Assembly (NCBI RefSeq): GCF_006352025.1
Contig: NZ_CP040936.1
Span: 806,001-870,000 of the forward strand
Reading direction: 5' to 3'
DNA from: Hymenobacter sp. DG01
Lineage (GTDB): Bacteria > Bacteroidota > Bacteroidia > Cytophagales > Hymenobacteraceae
Length of the DNA stretch: 64,000 nt
Under the pieces are notes generated by a model that made no database searches, had not been told where the DNA came from, and was given only the letters and a program-made list of their open reading frames with translations. The position numbers and the translations under genes are program-made. The first letter of the stretch is position 1. The number at the start of each line of letters is the position of its first letter. This document shows, piece by piece, positions 39,176 through 48,008 of this stretch.

Positions 39176-39614
39176 AGGCAGGGAAAACAAGTCAAAAATA
39201 AACCCAGAAAGGCCGGGGAAGCCCGTCTCAAACTCACTCGTACCGACAACGAGCCCAGCAAAGCACTACAAGCTACCATAACCCGGTTGAGGCCGGAAAG
39301 CTAGAAAAGAACACGTAATTCCCTCAAGAAGACGGAGCGTACGCCTTGGCCGCAGTGCCGAAAGCTGAGTTTGGGGCTCAAGATAAGAGCGTTTCAAAAC
39401 AGCTGGCGAAATATTTTGCTTTTGACAAGATTAAGTTGGCTTGAATAAAGCAGGCGAAGGGGATGTTCAGGCCGTAAGCTGCCCTGCAGTGCCCACCACC
39501 GCGCCAGCCAGCAGGCAGTTCAACCCAGCGCAAACAGATATTCGACGCTGCCGAATATCTGCTTGCGCTGGGTTGGCAAGAATGAAGGGGTTAGGGCGTT
39601 AACTAGCAGGCAGG
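39176..39614. other. Intergenic region between the cupin and DUF1080 genes
   Basis: 439 nt without a supported gene. It contains the 24-bp-arm hairpin 39521-39575 on the right. The middle part (about 39360-39440) is AT-richer, with no recognisable element. Confidence 0.5.
39521..39575. repeat. 24-bp inverted repeat after the DUF1080 gene
   Basis: Arms 39521-39544 and 39552-39575 are complementary with one mismatch around a 7-nt loop. It lies 39 nt after the DUF1080 stop (minus strand), with no T-run. Likely transcript end or REP-like repeat. Confidence 0.8.
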
Positions 39615-40388
39615 CTATAACTTACGCACCCAGATGTTGCGGAAGCTGATGGGCGCGCTGGGGTCGCCGTGGGCCTGCAGCTTGATAGGCGAGGGGCCGT
39701 GGGCCTGCTGGTAGCTGGGCTTGCCAATGTACTGGGTAGGGCCGGCCAGTACCGTGTTGTTCTGCACTACTACCCCGTTAAACCACACCGTCACGCGGGC
39801 CGGCGCTTGCAGAGAGCCATCGGCCTTGAACACGGGCGCGGTCCAGAGCACGTCGTACGATTGCCACTCGCCGGGCTTGCGGGCGGGGTTAGCCAGCGGG
39901 ATGTGCTGCTTATAAATGCTGCCCGCCATGCCATTTACGTAGGTTTTGTTCTGGTAGGAGTCCAGAATCTGCAGCTCGTAGCCCAGGTCGCCCTTGCCGA
40001 TGGAGGCCAGAAACACGCCGCTGTTGCCGCGGGACTGTCCCGTTTCGCGCATGCCCGCTGGAATGCGCCACTCCAGGTGCAGCTGGTAATTGGTGAAAGT
40101 CTGCCGGGTTTCGATGTTGCCCGCTTTTTTGTCCACGGTCAGCAGGCCGCCCGCCACCTGCCACTTGGCCGGCGCGGTGCGGTTTTCGGTGCTCACCCAC
40201 GGGCTGAGGTCCTGGCCGTTGAAGAGCACCACGGCATCGGAAGGCGGAGGGGCCAGGTTGGGGCTGGCCGTTACGGTTTTCGGGACGGGCTCCCATACTT
40301 CCGTGTCTTCCGGTTTGCCGGTTTGCTGGGCCTGGGCCATCATCGAAAAGCTGAGAAATAATCCGGAAACAAGTAGAGCGGCCTTCAT
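39615..40388 (-). CDS. Secreted DUF1080 protein (3-keto-disaccharide hydrolase domain)
   Basis: 257 residues from ATG 40388; signal peptide MKAALLVSGLFLSFSMMAQAQ. The DUF1080 beta-sandwich (PF06439, related to concanavalin-like folds) shows DAVVLFNGQDLSPWVSTEN near 62, FTNYQLHLEWRIP near 115, and RGNSGVFL near 135, and ends ISFRNIWVRKL. Members have been shown to hydrolyse 3-keto-glycosides. Last gene of a nine-gene minus-strand cluster that also has a GMC oxidoreductase and cytochrome c, which fits that role. Periplasmic. 132 nt after the Hyi-like gene, with a palindromic repeat in the gap. Confidence 0.88.
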   Translation of the reverse strand: MKAALLVSGLFLSFSMMAQAQQTGKPEDTEVWEPVPKTVTASPNLAPPPSDAVVLFNGQDLSPWVSTENRTAPAKWQVAGGLLTVDKKAGNIETRQTFTNYQLHLEWRIPAGMRETGQSRGNSGVFLASIGKGDLGYELQILDSYQNKTYVNGMAGSIYKQHIPLANPARKPGEWQSYDVLWTAPVFKADGSLQAPARVTVWFNGVVVQNNTVLAGPTQYIGKPSYQQAHGPSPIKLQAHGDPSAPISFRNIWVRKL

Positions 40389-40420
40389 GGTAGGCAAGGG
40401 GGTAGGGAATAAAAGAAAGG

Positions 40421-40503
40421 TTGTCATGCCGAGTAGGAGCGAGGAATCAGGAGTAATCCACACGAGTTTAACCCAGATTCCTCGCTCTCGCTCGGCATGA
40501 CAA
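40421..40503. repeat. GTCATxCCGAGCG-type palindromic repeat, copy 1
   Basis: Arms 40421-40448 and 40476-40503 are complementary over 28 nt with three mismatches. The arm TTGTCATGCCGAG...AGCGAGGAATC is the same family as repeats at 42748-42826 and 55309-55393. It fills most of the gap between two genes of the 3-keto cluster. Confidence 0.85.
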
Positions 40504-40520
40504 AAACATGGCTGGCAGCC

Positions 40521-41411
40521 TTACACGTCGCAGAGCTGCACGGCCTGGCGCAGGGAGGCCAGCTTGTCGGCTTGCTGAGGCATGAACTCCTGGGCCACGT
40601 AGCCCTGGAAGCCGGTGGCTTTAATGGCGCGCATGATGGCGGGGTAGTTCAGCTCCTGCGCGTCCCCGATTTCGTGGCGGCCGGGTACGCCGGCCGTGTG
40701 GTAGTGGGCAATGTAAGCGTGGTGCTCGGTGAGAGTCCGGATAACGTCGCCCTCATTGATTTGCATGTGGTAGATGTCGTAGAGCAGCTTGAAGTTCTCC
40801 GAGCCCATCTTCCGGGCCAAGGCTACGCCCCAGCTGGTTCGGTCGCACTGGTAGTCTTTGTGGTCGATTTTGCTGTTGAGCAGCTCCATTACCAGCACCA
40901 CGTTGTGCTGAGCGGCCAGCTTCAGCAGGGGCTGCAGACCCCGGGCGCAGTTTTCCAGACCCTGGGCATCCGAAAGGCCTCGGCGACTGCCACTAAAGCA
41001 AATCAGGTTGCGGTAGCCGGCCTGGGCCACTTGCGGAATCATCTCGGTGTACTGCTTCTGCAGCTGGGCATGAAACCGCGGGTCGTTGAAGCCGTCGGTT
41101 AGGTTGATTTCGGCCCCGTTGCACATCGAGGACTCCAGCCCGTACTTCTTCAGAGTGGGCCAGTCCTTCGGCCTTACCAGGTCGATGCCTCGCAGGCCCA
41201 TTTCCTTGGCGGCCGCGCAAAGTTTCTCCAGAGGCATGTCCTGGAAGCACCAGCGGCACACGGCCTGTTTCAGCGCGCCCTTCAAGGCTTCGTTGCCGGT
41301 GGCTTTCTGCTCTTCAGAAGGAGAACAGGCCGCGGCCAGGCCCAGCGCGCCCACCGTGGCGGCACTGGTCAACAGGCCCTGCAAAGCGGCCCGACGGTTC
41401 CAGGTAGCCAT
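40521..41411 (-). CDS. Hydroxypyruvate isomerase-like TIM-barrel protein, Tat-type N-terminus
   Basis: 296 residues. MATWNRRAALQGLLTSAATVGALGLAAAC has a twin-arginine motif (NRRAALQG) and a lipobox-like LAAAC, so it is probably exported folded and perhaps lipidated. The barrel is of the sugar-phosphate isomerase/epimerase (xylose isomerase-like) superfamily, Hyi branch: metal ligands in VMELLNSK, YDIYHMQI, HTAGVPGRHE and AQEFMP. In this cluster it more probably acts on a keto-sugar than on hydroxypyruvate. Gap of 11 nt from the MFS gene. Confidence 0.87.
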   Translation of the reverse strand: MATWNRRAALQGLLTSAATVGALGLAAACSPSEEQKATGNEALKGALKQAVCRWCFQDMPLEKLCAAAKEMGLRGIDLVRPKDWPTLKKYGLESSMCNGAEINLTDGFNDPRFHAQLQKQYTEMIPQVAQAGYRNLICFSGSRRGLSDAQGLENCARGLQPLLKLAAQHNVVLVMELLNSKIDHKDYQCDRTSWGVALARKMGSENFKLLYDIYHMQINEGDVIRTLTEHHAYIAHYHTAGVPGRHEIGDAQELNYPAIMRAIKATGFQGYVAQEFMPQQADKLASLRQAVQLCDV

Positions 41412-41422
41412 AGGGGGTAGGG

Positions 41423-42688
41423 TTAGTTAGCGGCCGAAGCCAAGGCGGAAGTGGTATCGGCGTCGTCGTACGCGGCAGCTTCCGTGGCCTGGGCCTGGGG
41501 CCGGTCGCGGAACAGGAGCAGGAACAGCACCACCACTACCCCGGCAATGCCCGCCGGAATCAGCCAGATCATGCGCCAGTCGTGGGAGGTAGCCGAAAGC
41601 TGGTAGGCGTCGAAGATGCGGCCCGAGAGCAGGGTGCCAATGAGCATGCCCACCCCATAAGTAGCCAATGTAATGAAGCCCTGGGCTGAGCTTTTGAACC
41701 GCTCTCCCGCGAGGTTATCGGTGTAGATCTGGCCCGTTACGAAGAAAAAGTCGTAGCAGATGCCGTGCAGCACAATGCCCGCAATCAGCATCCAGTAGCT
41801 GCTTTCCCCATTGCCGTAGGCGAAAAACACGTAGCGCAACACCCAGGCTACCATGCCAATGGCCAGCATCTTCTTCACCCCCAGGCGGCTGAAAAATACC
41901 GGAATCAGGAGCATGAACAGCAGCTCCGACACCTGCCCGAGGCTTTGCACCCCGGCGGCGCCCTTCATGCCTACTTCGTTGAGGAAGGGGTTAGTAAAAC
42001 CGTAGTAAAAGGCTAGCGGAATGCAGATGGCAATGGAAGCCAGAAAGAAAATAAGATAGGAGCGGTTCTTGAGCAGGCCAATGGCATCGAGGCCCAGCAT
42101 GTCGCCCAGGGAAGTGGACTGGCCGCGCTTTACTGGTGGGGTAGCGGGCAAGGTGAAGCTAAACACGCCCAGCAGGGCCGAGGCTCCGGCCGCCATCAGG
42201 AAGGTGCTCTGCAGGCTGCCGCTTTGCTCCCAGTTCAGCCAGCCAATAGTGAGGCCGGCCACAATCCAGCCCAGCGTACCCAGTACCCGGATGGTGGCAA
42301 ACTCCTTCTGCGGGTTCTGCATCTGCCGAAACGCAATGGAGTTCACCAGGGCCAGCGTGGGCATGTACAGCACCATATAGGTGAGAATGTTAGGGTAGAA
42401 AGAGCTGAAGTCGGGGGCGGTGGAGGCCCGCCACAGCAGCAGCGCCCCGGCCAGGTGCAGCACCCCCAGAATCTTCTGGGCCGAGAAAAAACGGTCGGCA
42501 ATGAGCCCAATGATGAACGGGGCCACAATGGCGCCAATGGACTGAGTCAGAAATGCTACCCCCACCTGGGTGCCCGAAGCGCTAAGATTACGCAGCAGGT
42601 AAGTGCCCAGCGTCACGAACCACGCACCCCAGATAAAAAACTCCAGGAACATCATGATAGACAGCTTAATCCGGGTCGTGGCATTCAT
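41423..42688 (-). CDS. MFS transporter, nucleoside:H+ symporter (NupG/XapB) family
   Basis: 421 residues with 12 membrane segments. FLEFFIWGAWFVTLGTYL near 15 and the general layout match the nucleoside permease family (NupG-like) of MFS. In this locus, next to sugar oxidoreductases and TIM-barrel isomerases, the substrate is more likely a sugar or oxidised sugar; relatives with this context are common in Bacteroidetes. Inner membrane. It follows the cytochrome c gene after 160 nt that hold a palindromic repeat. Confidence 0.88.
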   Translation of the reverse strand: MNATTRIKLSIMMFLEFFIWGAWFVTLGTYLLRNLSASGTQVGVAFLTQSIGAIVAPFIIGLIADRFFSAQKILGVLHLAGALLLWRASTAPDFSSFYPNILTYMVLYMPTLALVNSIAFRQMQNPQKEFATIRVLGTLGWIVAGLTIGWLNWEQSGSLQSTFLMAAGASALLGVFSFTLPATPPVKRGQSTSLGDMLGLDAIGLLKNRSYLIFFLASIAICIPLAFYYGFTNPFLNEVGMKGAAGVQSLGQVSELLFMLLIPVFFSRLGVKKMLAIGMVAWVLRYVFFAYGNGESSYWMLIAGIVLHGICYDFFFVTGQIYTDNLAGERFKSSAQGFITLATYGVGMLIGTLLSGRIFDAYQLSATSHDWRMIWLIPAGIAGVVVVLFLLLFRDRPQAQATEAAAYDDADTTSALASAAN

Positions 42689-42747
42689 ACGTGGTGGGGT
42701 TTGGGAAAGGAATGGGGGTAGGGGAGCTGCTGGTCAGGTCGCTATCC

Positions 42748-42826
42748 GTCATCCTGAGCGGGAGCGAAGGACCTCTACAGAAGGTAATTGCTAACAGTGG
42801 AGGTCCTTCGCTTCACTCAGGATGAC
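42748..42826. repeat. GTCATCCTGAGCG-type palindromic repeat, copy 2
   Basis: Arms 42748-42775 and 42800-42826 are complementary apart from a one-base bulge and two mismatches (GTCATCCTGAGCGGGAGCG...). Same family as copies 1 and 3. It lies between the MFS and cytochrome c genes. Confidence 0.87.
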
Positions 42827-42848
42827 AGGCGCGGTACTTGCGGAAAAA

Positions 42849-43328
42849 CTACTTCAGGCTCAGGATGTAGCGGGTCATTTCCTCGGCATCGGCTTCAGAG
42901 AGGCCGGGGTGGGGCGTCATGGCAATATCGCCCCAGTTGCCTTTGCCGCCCTGAATAACTTTCTGGGCCAGCATCTTCACGTTGGCGGGGGTGTTGGGGT
43001 ACTTCTCCGCTACGGCTTTGTAGGCCGGGCCGAGCAGCTTATCGTTTTCGCGGTGGCAGCCGGTGCAGTCGGCGCCTTCAATCAGCTTGGCACCCCGGGC
43101 TACCGCGCCGCCGGTGGGCGCCGTGCCAATTTTGGTGGCGTTGGTATCTATCTGAGGCTGATGGGCTACGGCCGTGACGTTGGAGCCGGTGGTGCTGTCG
43201 GTGTTCAGGGTTTCTTCGGAGTCGGCGAGGGTATATTCCTCCTTGCCTTTACCGGCGGTTTTATCCGATTCAGAACCACACGAAGCCAAGGCGGCACAGA
43301 AACTCAAAAGCAGAAAAGCGTTTTTCAT
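42849..43328 (-). CDS. c-type cytochrome lipoprotein
   Basis: 159 residues. MKNAFLLLSFCAALASC is a lipoprotein signal with Cys at residue 17. A long acidic and Thr/Asn-rich linker (about 20-75) leads to a class I cytochrome c domain: CTGCH haem-binding motif near 88, LLGPAYKAVAEKY near 98, and the axial Met in DIAMTPHPGLSEADAEEMTRYILSL near 135. It would carry electrons from the periplasmic GMC/gluconate-dehydrogenase-like complex coded in the same cluster to the respiratory chain. Gap of 20 nt from the TIM-barrel gene upstream. Confidence 0.92.
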   Translation of the reverse strand: MKNAFLLLSFCAALASCGSESDKTAGKGKEEYTLADSEETLNTDSTTGSNVTAVAHQPQIDTNATKIGTAPTGGAVARGAKLIEGADCTGCHRENDKLLGPAYKAVAEKYPNTPANVKMLAQKVIQGGKGNWGDIAMTPHPGLSEADAEEMTRYILSLK

Positions 43329-43348
43329 AGGAACAGAAGCAGAGAAAG

Positions 43349-44401
43349 TTACAGACCGAGCAACTGGCGGTTACGGGCCTCGTCGGTGCCGGCCGCCGCG
43401 AAGTCATCGAAAGCCTTGTCGGTGACGCGGATGATGTGGTTTTGGATGAAAGCTGCGCCTTCGCGGGCGCCGTCTTCGGGGTGCTTAAGGGCGCATTCCC
43501 ACTCCAGCACGGCCCAGCCAGGGAAGTCGTACTGCGCCATCTTACTGAAAACGGCCTTGAAATCCACCTGCCCGTCGCCGAGGGAGCGGAAGCGGCCGGC
43601 GCGGTCCACCCAGCTCTGGTAGCCCCCGTACACGCCCTGGCGGCCGGTGGGGTTGAACTCCGCATCCTTGACGTGAAAAGCCCGAATCCGCTCGTGGTAG
43701 ATGTCGATGTACTCCAGGTAGTCGAGGCACTGAAGCACGAAGTGGGAGGGGTCGTAGAGCAGGCAGGCGCGGGGGTGCTGCCGCACTTTCTCCAGGAACA
43801 TCTCGTAGCTGATGCCATCGTGCAGGTCCTCGCCGGCATGCACCTCGTAGCACACATCCACCCCGCACTCGTCAAACGTGTTCAGAATGGGCAGCCAGCG
43901 TCGGGCCAACTCTGTAAAGCCAGTTTCCACGATGCTGGCCGGGCGTTGAGGCCAGGGGTACACCATGGGCCAGAGCAGGGCCCCACTGAAAGTGGCGTGG
44001 GCCGTGAGCCCCAGGTTCTGCGAGGCTTTGGCCGCGTACTTCAACTGCTGCACGGCCCACTCCTGGCGGGCGGCGGGGTTGCCGCGCAGGGCTTCGGGCG
44101 CGAAGCCATCGAACAGCTGATCATACGCTGGGTTTACGGCCACCAGTTGGCCTTGTAGGTGGGTTGAAAGCTCCGTGATTTCGAGGCCGGCGGCCTGCAC
44201 CTTGCCTTTCAGCTCGTCGGCGTAGGTCTGGCTTTCGGCGGCCAGCTGCAAGTCAATAAAGCGCTTATCGAGGGTAGGCAGCTGCACGCCCTTAAAGCCC
44301 AGGGAGCTGGCCCACTGACAGATAGACTCCAGGCTATTGAACGGCGGCTCGTCGGAAATAAACTGCGCCAGGAAAATGGCGGGTCCCTTGATGGTTTTCA
44401 T
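43349..44401 (-). CDS. Sugar phosphate isomerase/epimerase family TIM-barrel protein
   Basis: 350 residues, no signal peptide, so cytoplasmic. The xylose-isomerase-like TIM barrel has metal ligands in CYEVHAGEDLHD near 190 (Glu), YDPSHFVLQ near 222 (Asp, His), FHVKDAEF near 250 (His, Asp) and LEWECALKHPEDGA near 300 (Glu). In comparable loci such proteins act on 3-keto-sugars or their breakdown products (epimerase, isomerase). The gap to the Gfo/Idh gene upstream is only 6 nt, so they are translationally close and probably act together. Confidence 0.9.
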   Translation of the reverse strand: MKTIKGPAIFLAQFISDEPPFNSLESICQWASSLGFKGVQLPTLDKRFIDLQLAAESQTYADELKGKVQAAGLEITELSTHLQGQLVAVNPAYDQLFDGFAPEALRGNPAARQEWAVQQLKYAAKASQNLGLTAHATFSGALLWPMVYPWPQRPASIVETGFTELARRWLPILNTFDECGVDVCYEVHAGEDLHDGISYEMFLEKVRQHPRACLLYDPSHFVLQCLDYLEYIDIYHERIRAFHVKDAEFNPTGRQGVYGGYQSWVDRAGRFRSLGDGQVDFKAVFSKMAQYDFPGWAVLEWECALKHPEDGAREGAAFIQNHIIRVTDKAFDDFAAAGTDEARNRQLLGL

Positions 44402-44407
44402 ACGCAG

Positions 44408-45556
44408 CTATACGGTAAACTCAGTCCACTTCTGATCGGAGCGGCCCGAGGCAATTACGTTTTCAATAAAGGCCATGCCGCGCACTCCTTCCGCAATACC
44501 GGGGTAGTCGAGGGCTTCGGGCGGGGCAAGGGTGCCGCTGAGGTCGGCTTGCAGGCTGAGGGCGAAGTTGCGGTAGAGGTTGGCAAAGGCTTCGAGGTAG
44601 CCCTCGGGGTGGCCGGCCGGGGTGCGGGTGTTGTGGCGGGCGTAGGAGCTCGTGTAGCCGGCACCGGTCCGGCGAATTTCCGTGGGGCGGTCCAGCCACT
44701 TTACTAGCAGCGTATTGGCGTCGGCCTGCTGCCATTCCAGCCCACCTTTCTCGCCGTACACCCGCAGTCGCAGGTTGTTTTCCTCGCCGGCCGCCACTTG
44801 GGTAGCTACCAGCACCCCGCTGGCCCCACCCGTCAGGCGCAGCAGCACGGCCCCATCATCGTCGAGCTGGCGACCGGGCACTACCGTGTTGATGTCGGCG
44901 CAGAGCTGGGTGACCGTCAGACCCGTTACGTACTCCAGCAGGTTGAAGGCGTGGGTGCCAATGTCGCCCATAGCGCCGGCCACGCCGCTGCGGGCGGGGT
45001 CGGTGCGCCAGGAGGCCTGCTTGTTGGCGCCGCCTTCCTCGAAGGTGCTCAGCCAGCCCTGCGGATACTCCACGTAGGCCTTCCGAATGGTGCCCAGCTC
45101 GCCGGAAGCTACCAACTGCCGGGCCTCTTTCACCATGGGGTAGCCCGTGTAAGTATGCGTCAGGCAAAAGCGGCAGCCACTGGCGGCGGCTACCTGCTCC
45201 AGCTCCCGGGCCTCGGCCAGGGAAAACGTCATGGGCTTATCCAGCACAACGTGAAAGCCATTTTCCAGGGCCAGTTTGGCCGGCGCAAAGTGCAGGTGGT
45301 TGGGTGTCACGATGGATATCACCTGCACCCGCTCGGCTTCCGGCCGCTGTTTTTCCTGCTGAATCAGCTCCTCGTAGGAGATATAGACCCGCTCGGGGGG
45401 TAGCCCCAGCAGGTGCCCGCTGGCTTTCGAGGTTTCGGGGTTGCTGCTGAACGCGCCGGCTACCAGCTCATACAGTCCATCGAGGGCAGCGGCGTGCCGG
45501 TGCACGGCCCCGATAAAGGCCCCCTGCCCGCCGCCAATCATTCCTAATCGTATCAT
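44408..45556 (-). CDS. Gfo/Idh/MocA family oxidoreductase
   Basis: 382 residues. Rossmann start MIRLGMIGGGQGAFIGAVHRHAA with GxGxxG-like glycine run, then VVLDKPMTFSLAEA near 95 (the EKP-type motif, here DKP), and GDIGTHAFNLLEYVTG near 195 with the catalytic His. NAD(P)-dependent sugar dehydrogenase or reductase; no signal peptide. In the cluster it may reduce or oxidise the 3-keto sugar inside the cell. The ATG stands only four bases from a heptad-repeat palindrome, so the ribosome-binding region is made of the repeat. Confidence 0.92.
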   Translation of the reverse strand: MIRLGMIGGGQGAFIGAVHRHAAALDGLYELVAGAFSSNPETSKASGHLLGLPPERVYISYEELIQQEKQRPEAERVQVISIVTPNHLHFAPAKLALENGFHVVLDKPMTFSLAEARELEQVAAASGCRFCLTHTYTGYPMVKEARQLVASGELGTIRKAYVEYPQGWLSTFEEGGANKQASWRTDPARSGVAGAMGDIGTHAFNLLEYVTGLTVTQLCADINTVVPGRQLDDDGAVLLRLTGGASGVLVATQVAAGEENNLRLRVYGEKGGLEWQQADANTLLVKWLDRPTEIRRTGAGYTSSYARHNTRTPAGHPEGYLEAFANLYRNFALSLQADLSGTLAPPEALDYPGIAEGVRGMAFIENVIASGRSDQKWTEFTV

Positions 45557-45559
45557 TGA

Positions 45560-45690
45560 GTTGTGAGTTATCGGTTGTCAGTTGCCGGTTGTGAGTTGTC
45601 AGTTGTGAGTTGCCAGTAGAAAGTCTTTGCACCTAACAACTGGAAACTCACAACCGGCAACTGACAACTCACAACTCTCCACTGGCAACT
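45560..45690. repeat. Imperfect GTTnnnn heptad tandem repeat in inverted arrangement, copy 1
   Basis: Eight units of 7 nt starting with GTT (GTTGTGA, GTTATCG, GTTGTCA, GTTGCCG, GTTGTGA, GTTGTCA, GTTGTGA, GTTGCCA) run from 45560 to 45615, and the same kind of units run on the opposite strand to 45690. The arms 45574-45597 and 45645-45668 pair perfectly over 24 nt. It fills the gap between two genes of the 3-keto cluster. Confidence 0.9.
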
Positions 45691-45693
45691 GAT

Positions 45694-46299
45694 TTACGTG
45701 GTAGCCCAGGCCCGGTCGCCTTTTTTGTAGGGCACACAGCCGTCGTACCGGCCGGGAACAGGCAGGTAGCGCAGGGCCTTGGTGCTGCCCACTTCGGAGG
45801 TGAAGTAACCCAGCAGGGTCAGCTCCTTTATCATCCGGAAGTAGTGGTTGGGCGCTTCCCGGGTTTTAGTTTGGCTGTACTGCTTCTGCTCGGCATCAAG
45901 GGCCGTGAGCAGGGCCGTGCGCTGGGCGGGGGCCAGCTCCATAAAGCCTTTGCCGTTTTTCTGCTGGCTGGCCTGCTCCAGCTGGGTCAGGCCTTTCAGG
46001 AAAATCTGCTGATCGGCGGGCTTGTAGCAGTCCTTTACCATCACGGCCATGAAAGAGCCCACGTCGGCGGCTTTGGCGCCGGGCGTTTTGGTAGTGGGCA
46101 GAATGGTTTCACCTACTTCATTGAGGTAGGCCACCTGGCCCTGGCTGAGGAAGGGCTTTTCCGGCTTTCTGGCTTTGGCGGTGCCGCTCTTTTCCTTCTC
46201 GGCCTCCGGGGAGGAGCAGCTGGTCAGGAAATAGTCGCCGCCGATGAGGGTGCCACCCATGATGAGGGCTACGCGGGCTACTGCGTCTCTTCTGTTCAT
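45694..46299 (-). CDS. Gluconate 2-dehydrogenase subunit 3-like protein, lipoprotein or Tat-exported
   Basis: 201 residues. The N-terminus MNRRDAVARVALIMGGTLIGGDYFLTSC has RR and a lipobox-like Cys. After a charged linker the subunit-3 domain is seen: FLSQGQVAYLNEVGETILPTTKTPGAKAADVGSFMAVMVKDCY (about 50-92) and later FRMIKELTLLGYFTSEVG near 165. In gluconate, fructose and glucoside-3-dehydrogenases this small subunit guides the flavoprotein subunit through the Tat pathway and is part of the complex. The GMC gene lies 12 nt upstream, so they form the dehydrogenase core. Confidence 0.92.
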   Translation of the reverse strand: MNRRDAVARVALIMGGTLIGGDYFLTSCSSPEAEKEKSGTAKARKPEKPFLSQGQVAYLNEVGETILPTTKTPGAKAADVGSFMAVMVKDCYKPADQQIFLKGLTQLEQASQQKNGKGFMELAPAQRTALLTALDAEQKQYSQTKTREAPNHYFRMIKELTLLGYFTSEVGSTKALRYLPVPGRYDGCVPYKKGDRAWATT

Positions 46300-46311
46300 A
46301 GGGGTAGGGAG

Positions 46312-47988
46312 TTACACGTTTTGCTTTTTCAGCTCGCCCACGGCGTGGTCCACGGCGCGGGCCGTGAGGGCCATGTAGGTGAGGGAGGGGTTCTGGCAGG
46401 CCGCCGACGTCATGCAAGCGCCGTCGGTTACGTACACGTTGGGAGCGTCCCAAACCTGATTGTGCTTGTTGAGCACTGAGGTTTTCGGGTCGCGGCCCAT
46501 GCGGGCGGTGCCCATCTCATGAATGCCGCCGCCCATGTTGTAGCCATTGTTGTAGGTCTTCACGTTTTTGAGGCCCGCTTTTTCCAGCATTTCCTGGGCG
46601 TCCTGCATCATATCGATGCGCATTTTCTGCTCGTTGTCCCGAATGCTGGCGTCCATGGCCAGTACGGGCAGCCCCCACTTATCCTTCTTGGTTTTATCGA
46701 GGAAGACGCGGTTATCGTGGTAGGGCAGGGTTTCGCCGAAGGCTCCCAGCCCCATGGTCCACTGGCCCGGCTCGGTGAGGGCGTCCTTGAAATCACCGCC
46801 CAGACTCATCTCCGCAATTTCCCGGCTCCAGCCCTCTCGGCCGGCCCCGCCCTGGTAGCCGAAGCCCCGGATATAGTCGCGCTTGTCGCCAAACAGGTTG
46901 CGGAAGCGGGGCACGTAAATGCCGTTGGCCCGGCGTCCGTACACGTATTGGTCCTCGTAGCCCGGCATTTCGCCATGAGCCCCCGCCCGGAAGTGGTGGT
47001 CCATGAGGTTGTGGCCTAGCTCGCCGCTGCTGCTGCCCAGCCCCTCGGGCCACACGTCAGTGGCAGAATTCATCAGCACCCAGGCCGAGTTGAGGGTAGA
47101 GGCGTTCAGGAAGATAATCTTGGCGAAATACTCGTAGGTCTGGTTGGTTTCCGCATCGAGCACCTCTACCCCCTTAGCCCGCTTGGTATCCTTGTCGTAG
47201 AGGATTTTGGTGACGATGGAAAACGGCCGCAGGGTGAGGTTGCCGGTAGCCACCGCCGCCGGCAAGCTGGCCGACTGCGTGCTGAAGTAGGCCCCGAACG
47301 GGCAGCCCAGCCAGCACTTGTTGCGGTACTGGCAGTTGGTGCGGTTGTTATGGGCTTTGGTGATGTTGGCCGTGCGGCCAATGACCATGTGGCGGTCTTT
47401 GAAGTTCTTTTTGATGCGGGCGGCCACGTCCTTTTCCACGCAGTTCATTTCCATAGGCGGCATAAAGTCGCCGTCGGGGAGCTGGGGCAGCCCGTCGCGG
47501 TTGCCGCTGATACCGGCAAACTTCTCTACGCGGCTATACCACGGGGCCAGGTCCTGGTAGCGGATGGGCCAGTCCACGGCAACGCCGTCCTTGGCGTTGG
47601 CCTCAAAGTCGTAGTCGCTCCAGCGGTACGATTGGCGCCCCCACATCAGGGAGCGGCCGCCCACCTGGTAGCCCCGGAACCAGTCGAAAGGCTTCACCTC
47701 CACGTAAGGGCTTTCCTTTTCATCTACCCAGAAATCGAGGTTGCTCTCGTTCAGGGTGTAGTCGCGGCCCAACACGGGGTAGTCGGCTATCATCTGCTGG
47801 GTTTTGCCGCCGCGGTGGGGTAGCTCCCAGGGCGCCTTATTGGCATTCACGTAGTCCTTAATGTGCTCTACGTTGCGGCCACGCTCCAGCATAATGGTCT
47901 TGAGGCCTTTCTCCGTCAGCTCTTTAGCGGCCATGCCGCCCGAAATGCCGGACCCGATGACAATGGCATCGTAGGTGTTTTTTTCCAT
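46312..47988 (-). CDS. GMC-family FAD oxidoreductase (gluconate/glucoside dehydrogenase large subunit type)
   Basis: 558 residues. FAD-binding fold at the start: AIVIGSGISGGMAAKELTEKG near 8 and ERG near 35. GMC pattern in GGRSLMWGRQSYRWSDYDF near 113, and the C-terminal active-site region HEMGTARMG near 495 (His) and NPSLTYMALTARAVDHAV near 535. Cys-containing stretch NCQYRNKCWLGCPFG near 220 is typical of this branch. No signal of its own, expected to be exported with the subunit-3 protein. Would oxidise a sugar hydroxyl, likely C3 of a glycoside, and pass electrons to cytochrome c. Repeat-filled gap upstream. Confidence 0.93.
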   Translation of the reverse strand: MEKNTYDAIVIGSGISGGMAAKELTEKGLKTIMLERGRNVEHIKDYVNANKAPWELPHRGGKTQQMIADYPVLGRDYTLNESNLDFWVDEKESPYVEVKPFDWFRGYQVGGRSLMWGRQSYRWSDYDFEANAKDGVAVDWPIRYQDLAPWYSRVEKFAGISGNRDGLPQLPDGDFMPPMEMNCVEKDVAARIKKNFKDRHMVIGRTANITKAHNNRTNCQYRNKCWLGCPFGAYFSTQSASLPAAVATGNLTLRPFSIVTKILYDKDTKRAKGVEVLDAETNQTYEYFAKIIFLNASTLNSAWVLMNSATDVWPEGLGSSSGELGHNLMDHHFRAGAHGEMPGYEDQYVYGRRANGIYVPRFRNLFGDKRDYIRGFGYQGGAGREGWSREIAEMSLGGDFKDALTEPGQWTMGLGAFGETLPYHDNRVFLDKTKKDKWGLPVLAMDASIRDNEQKMRIDMMQDAQEMLEKAGLKNVKTYNNGYNMGGGIHEMGTARMGRDPKTSVLNKHNQVWDAPNVYVTDGACMTSAACQNPSLTYMALTARAVDHAVGELKKQNV

Positions 47989-48008
47989 AAAACGGGTGGG
48001 ATTAATCG

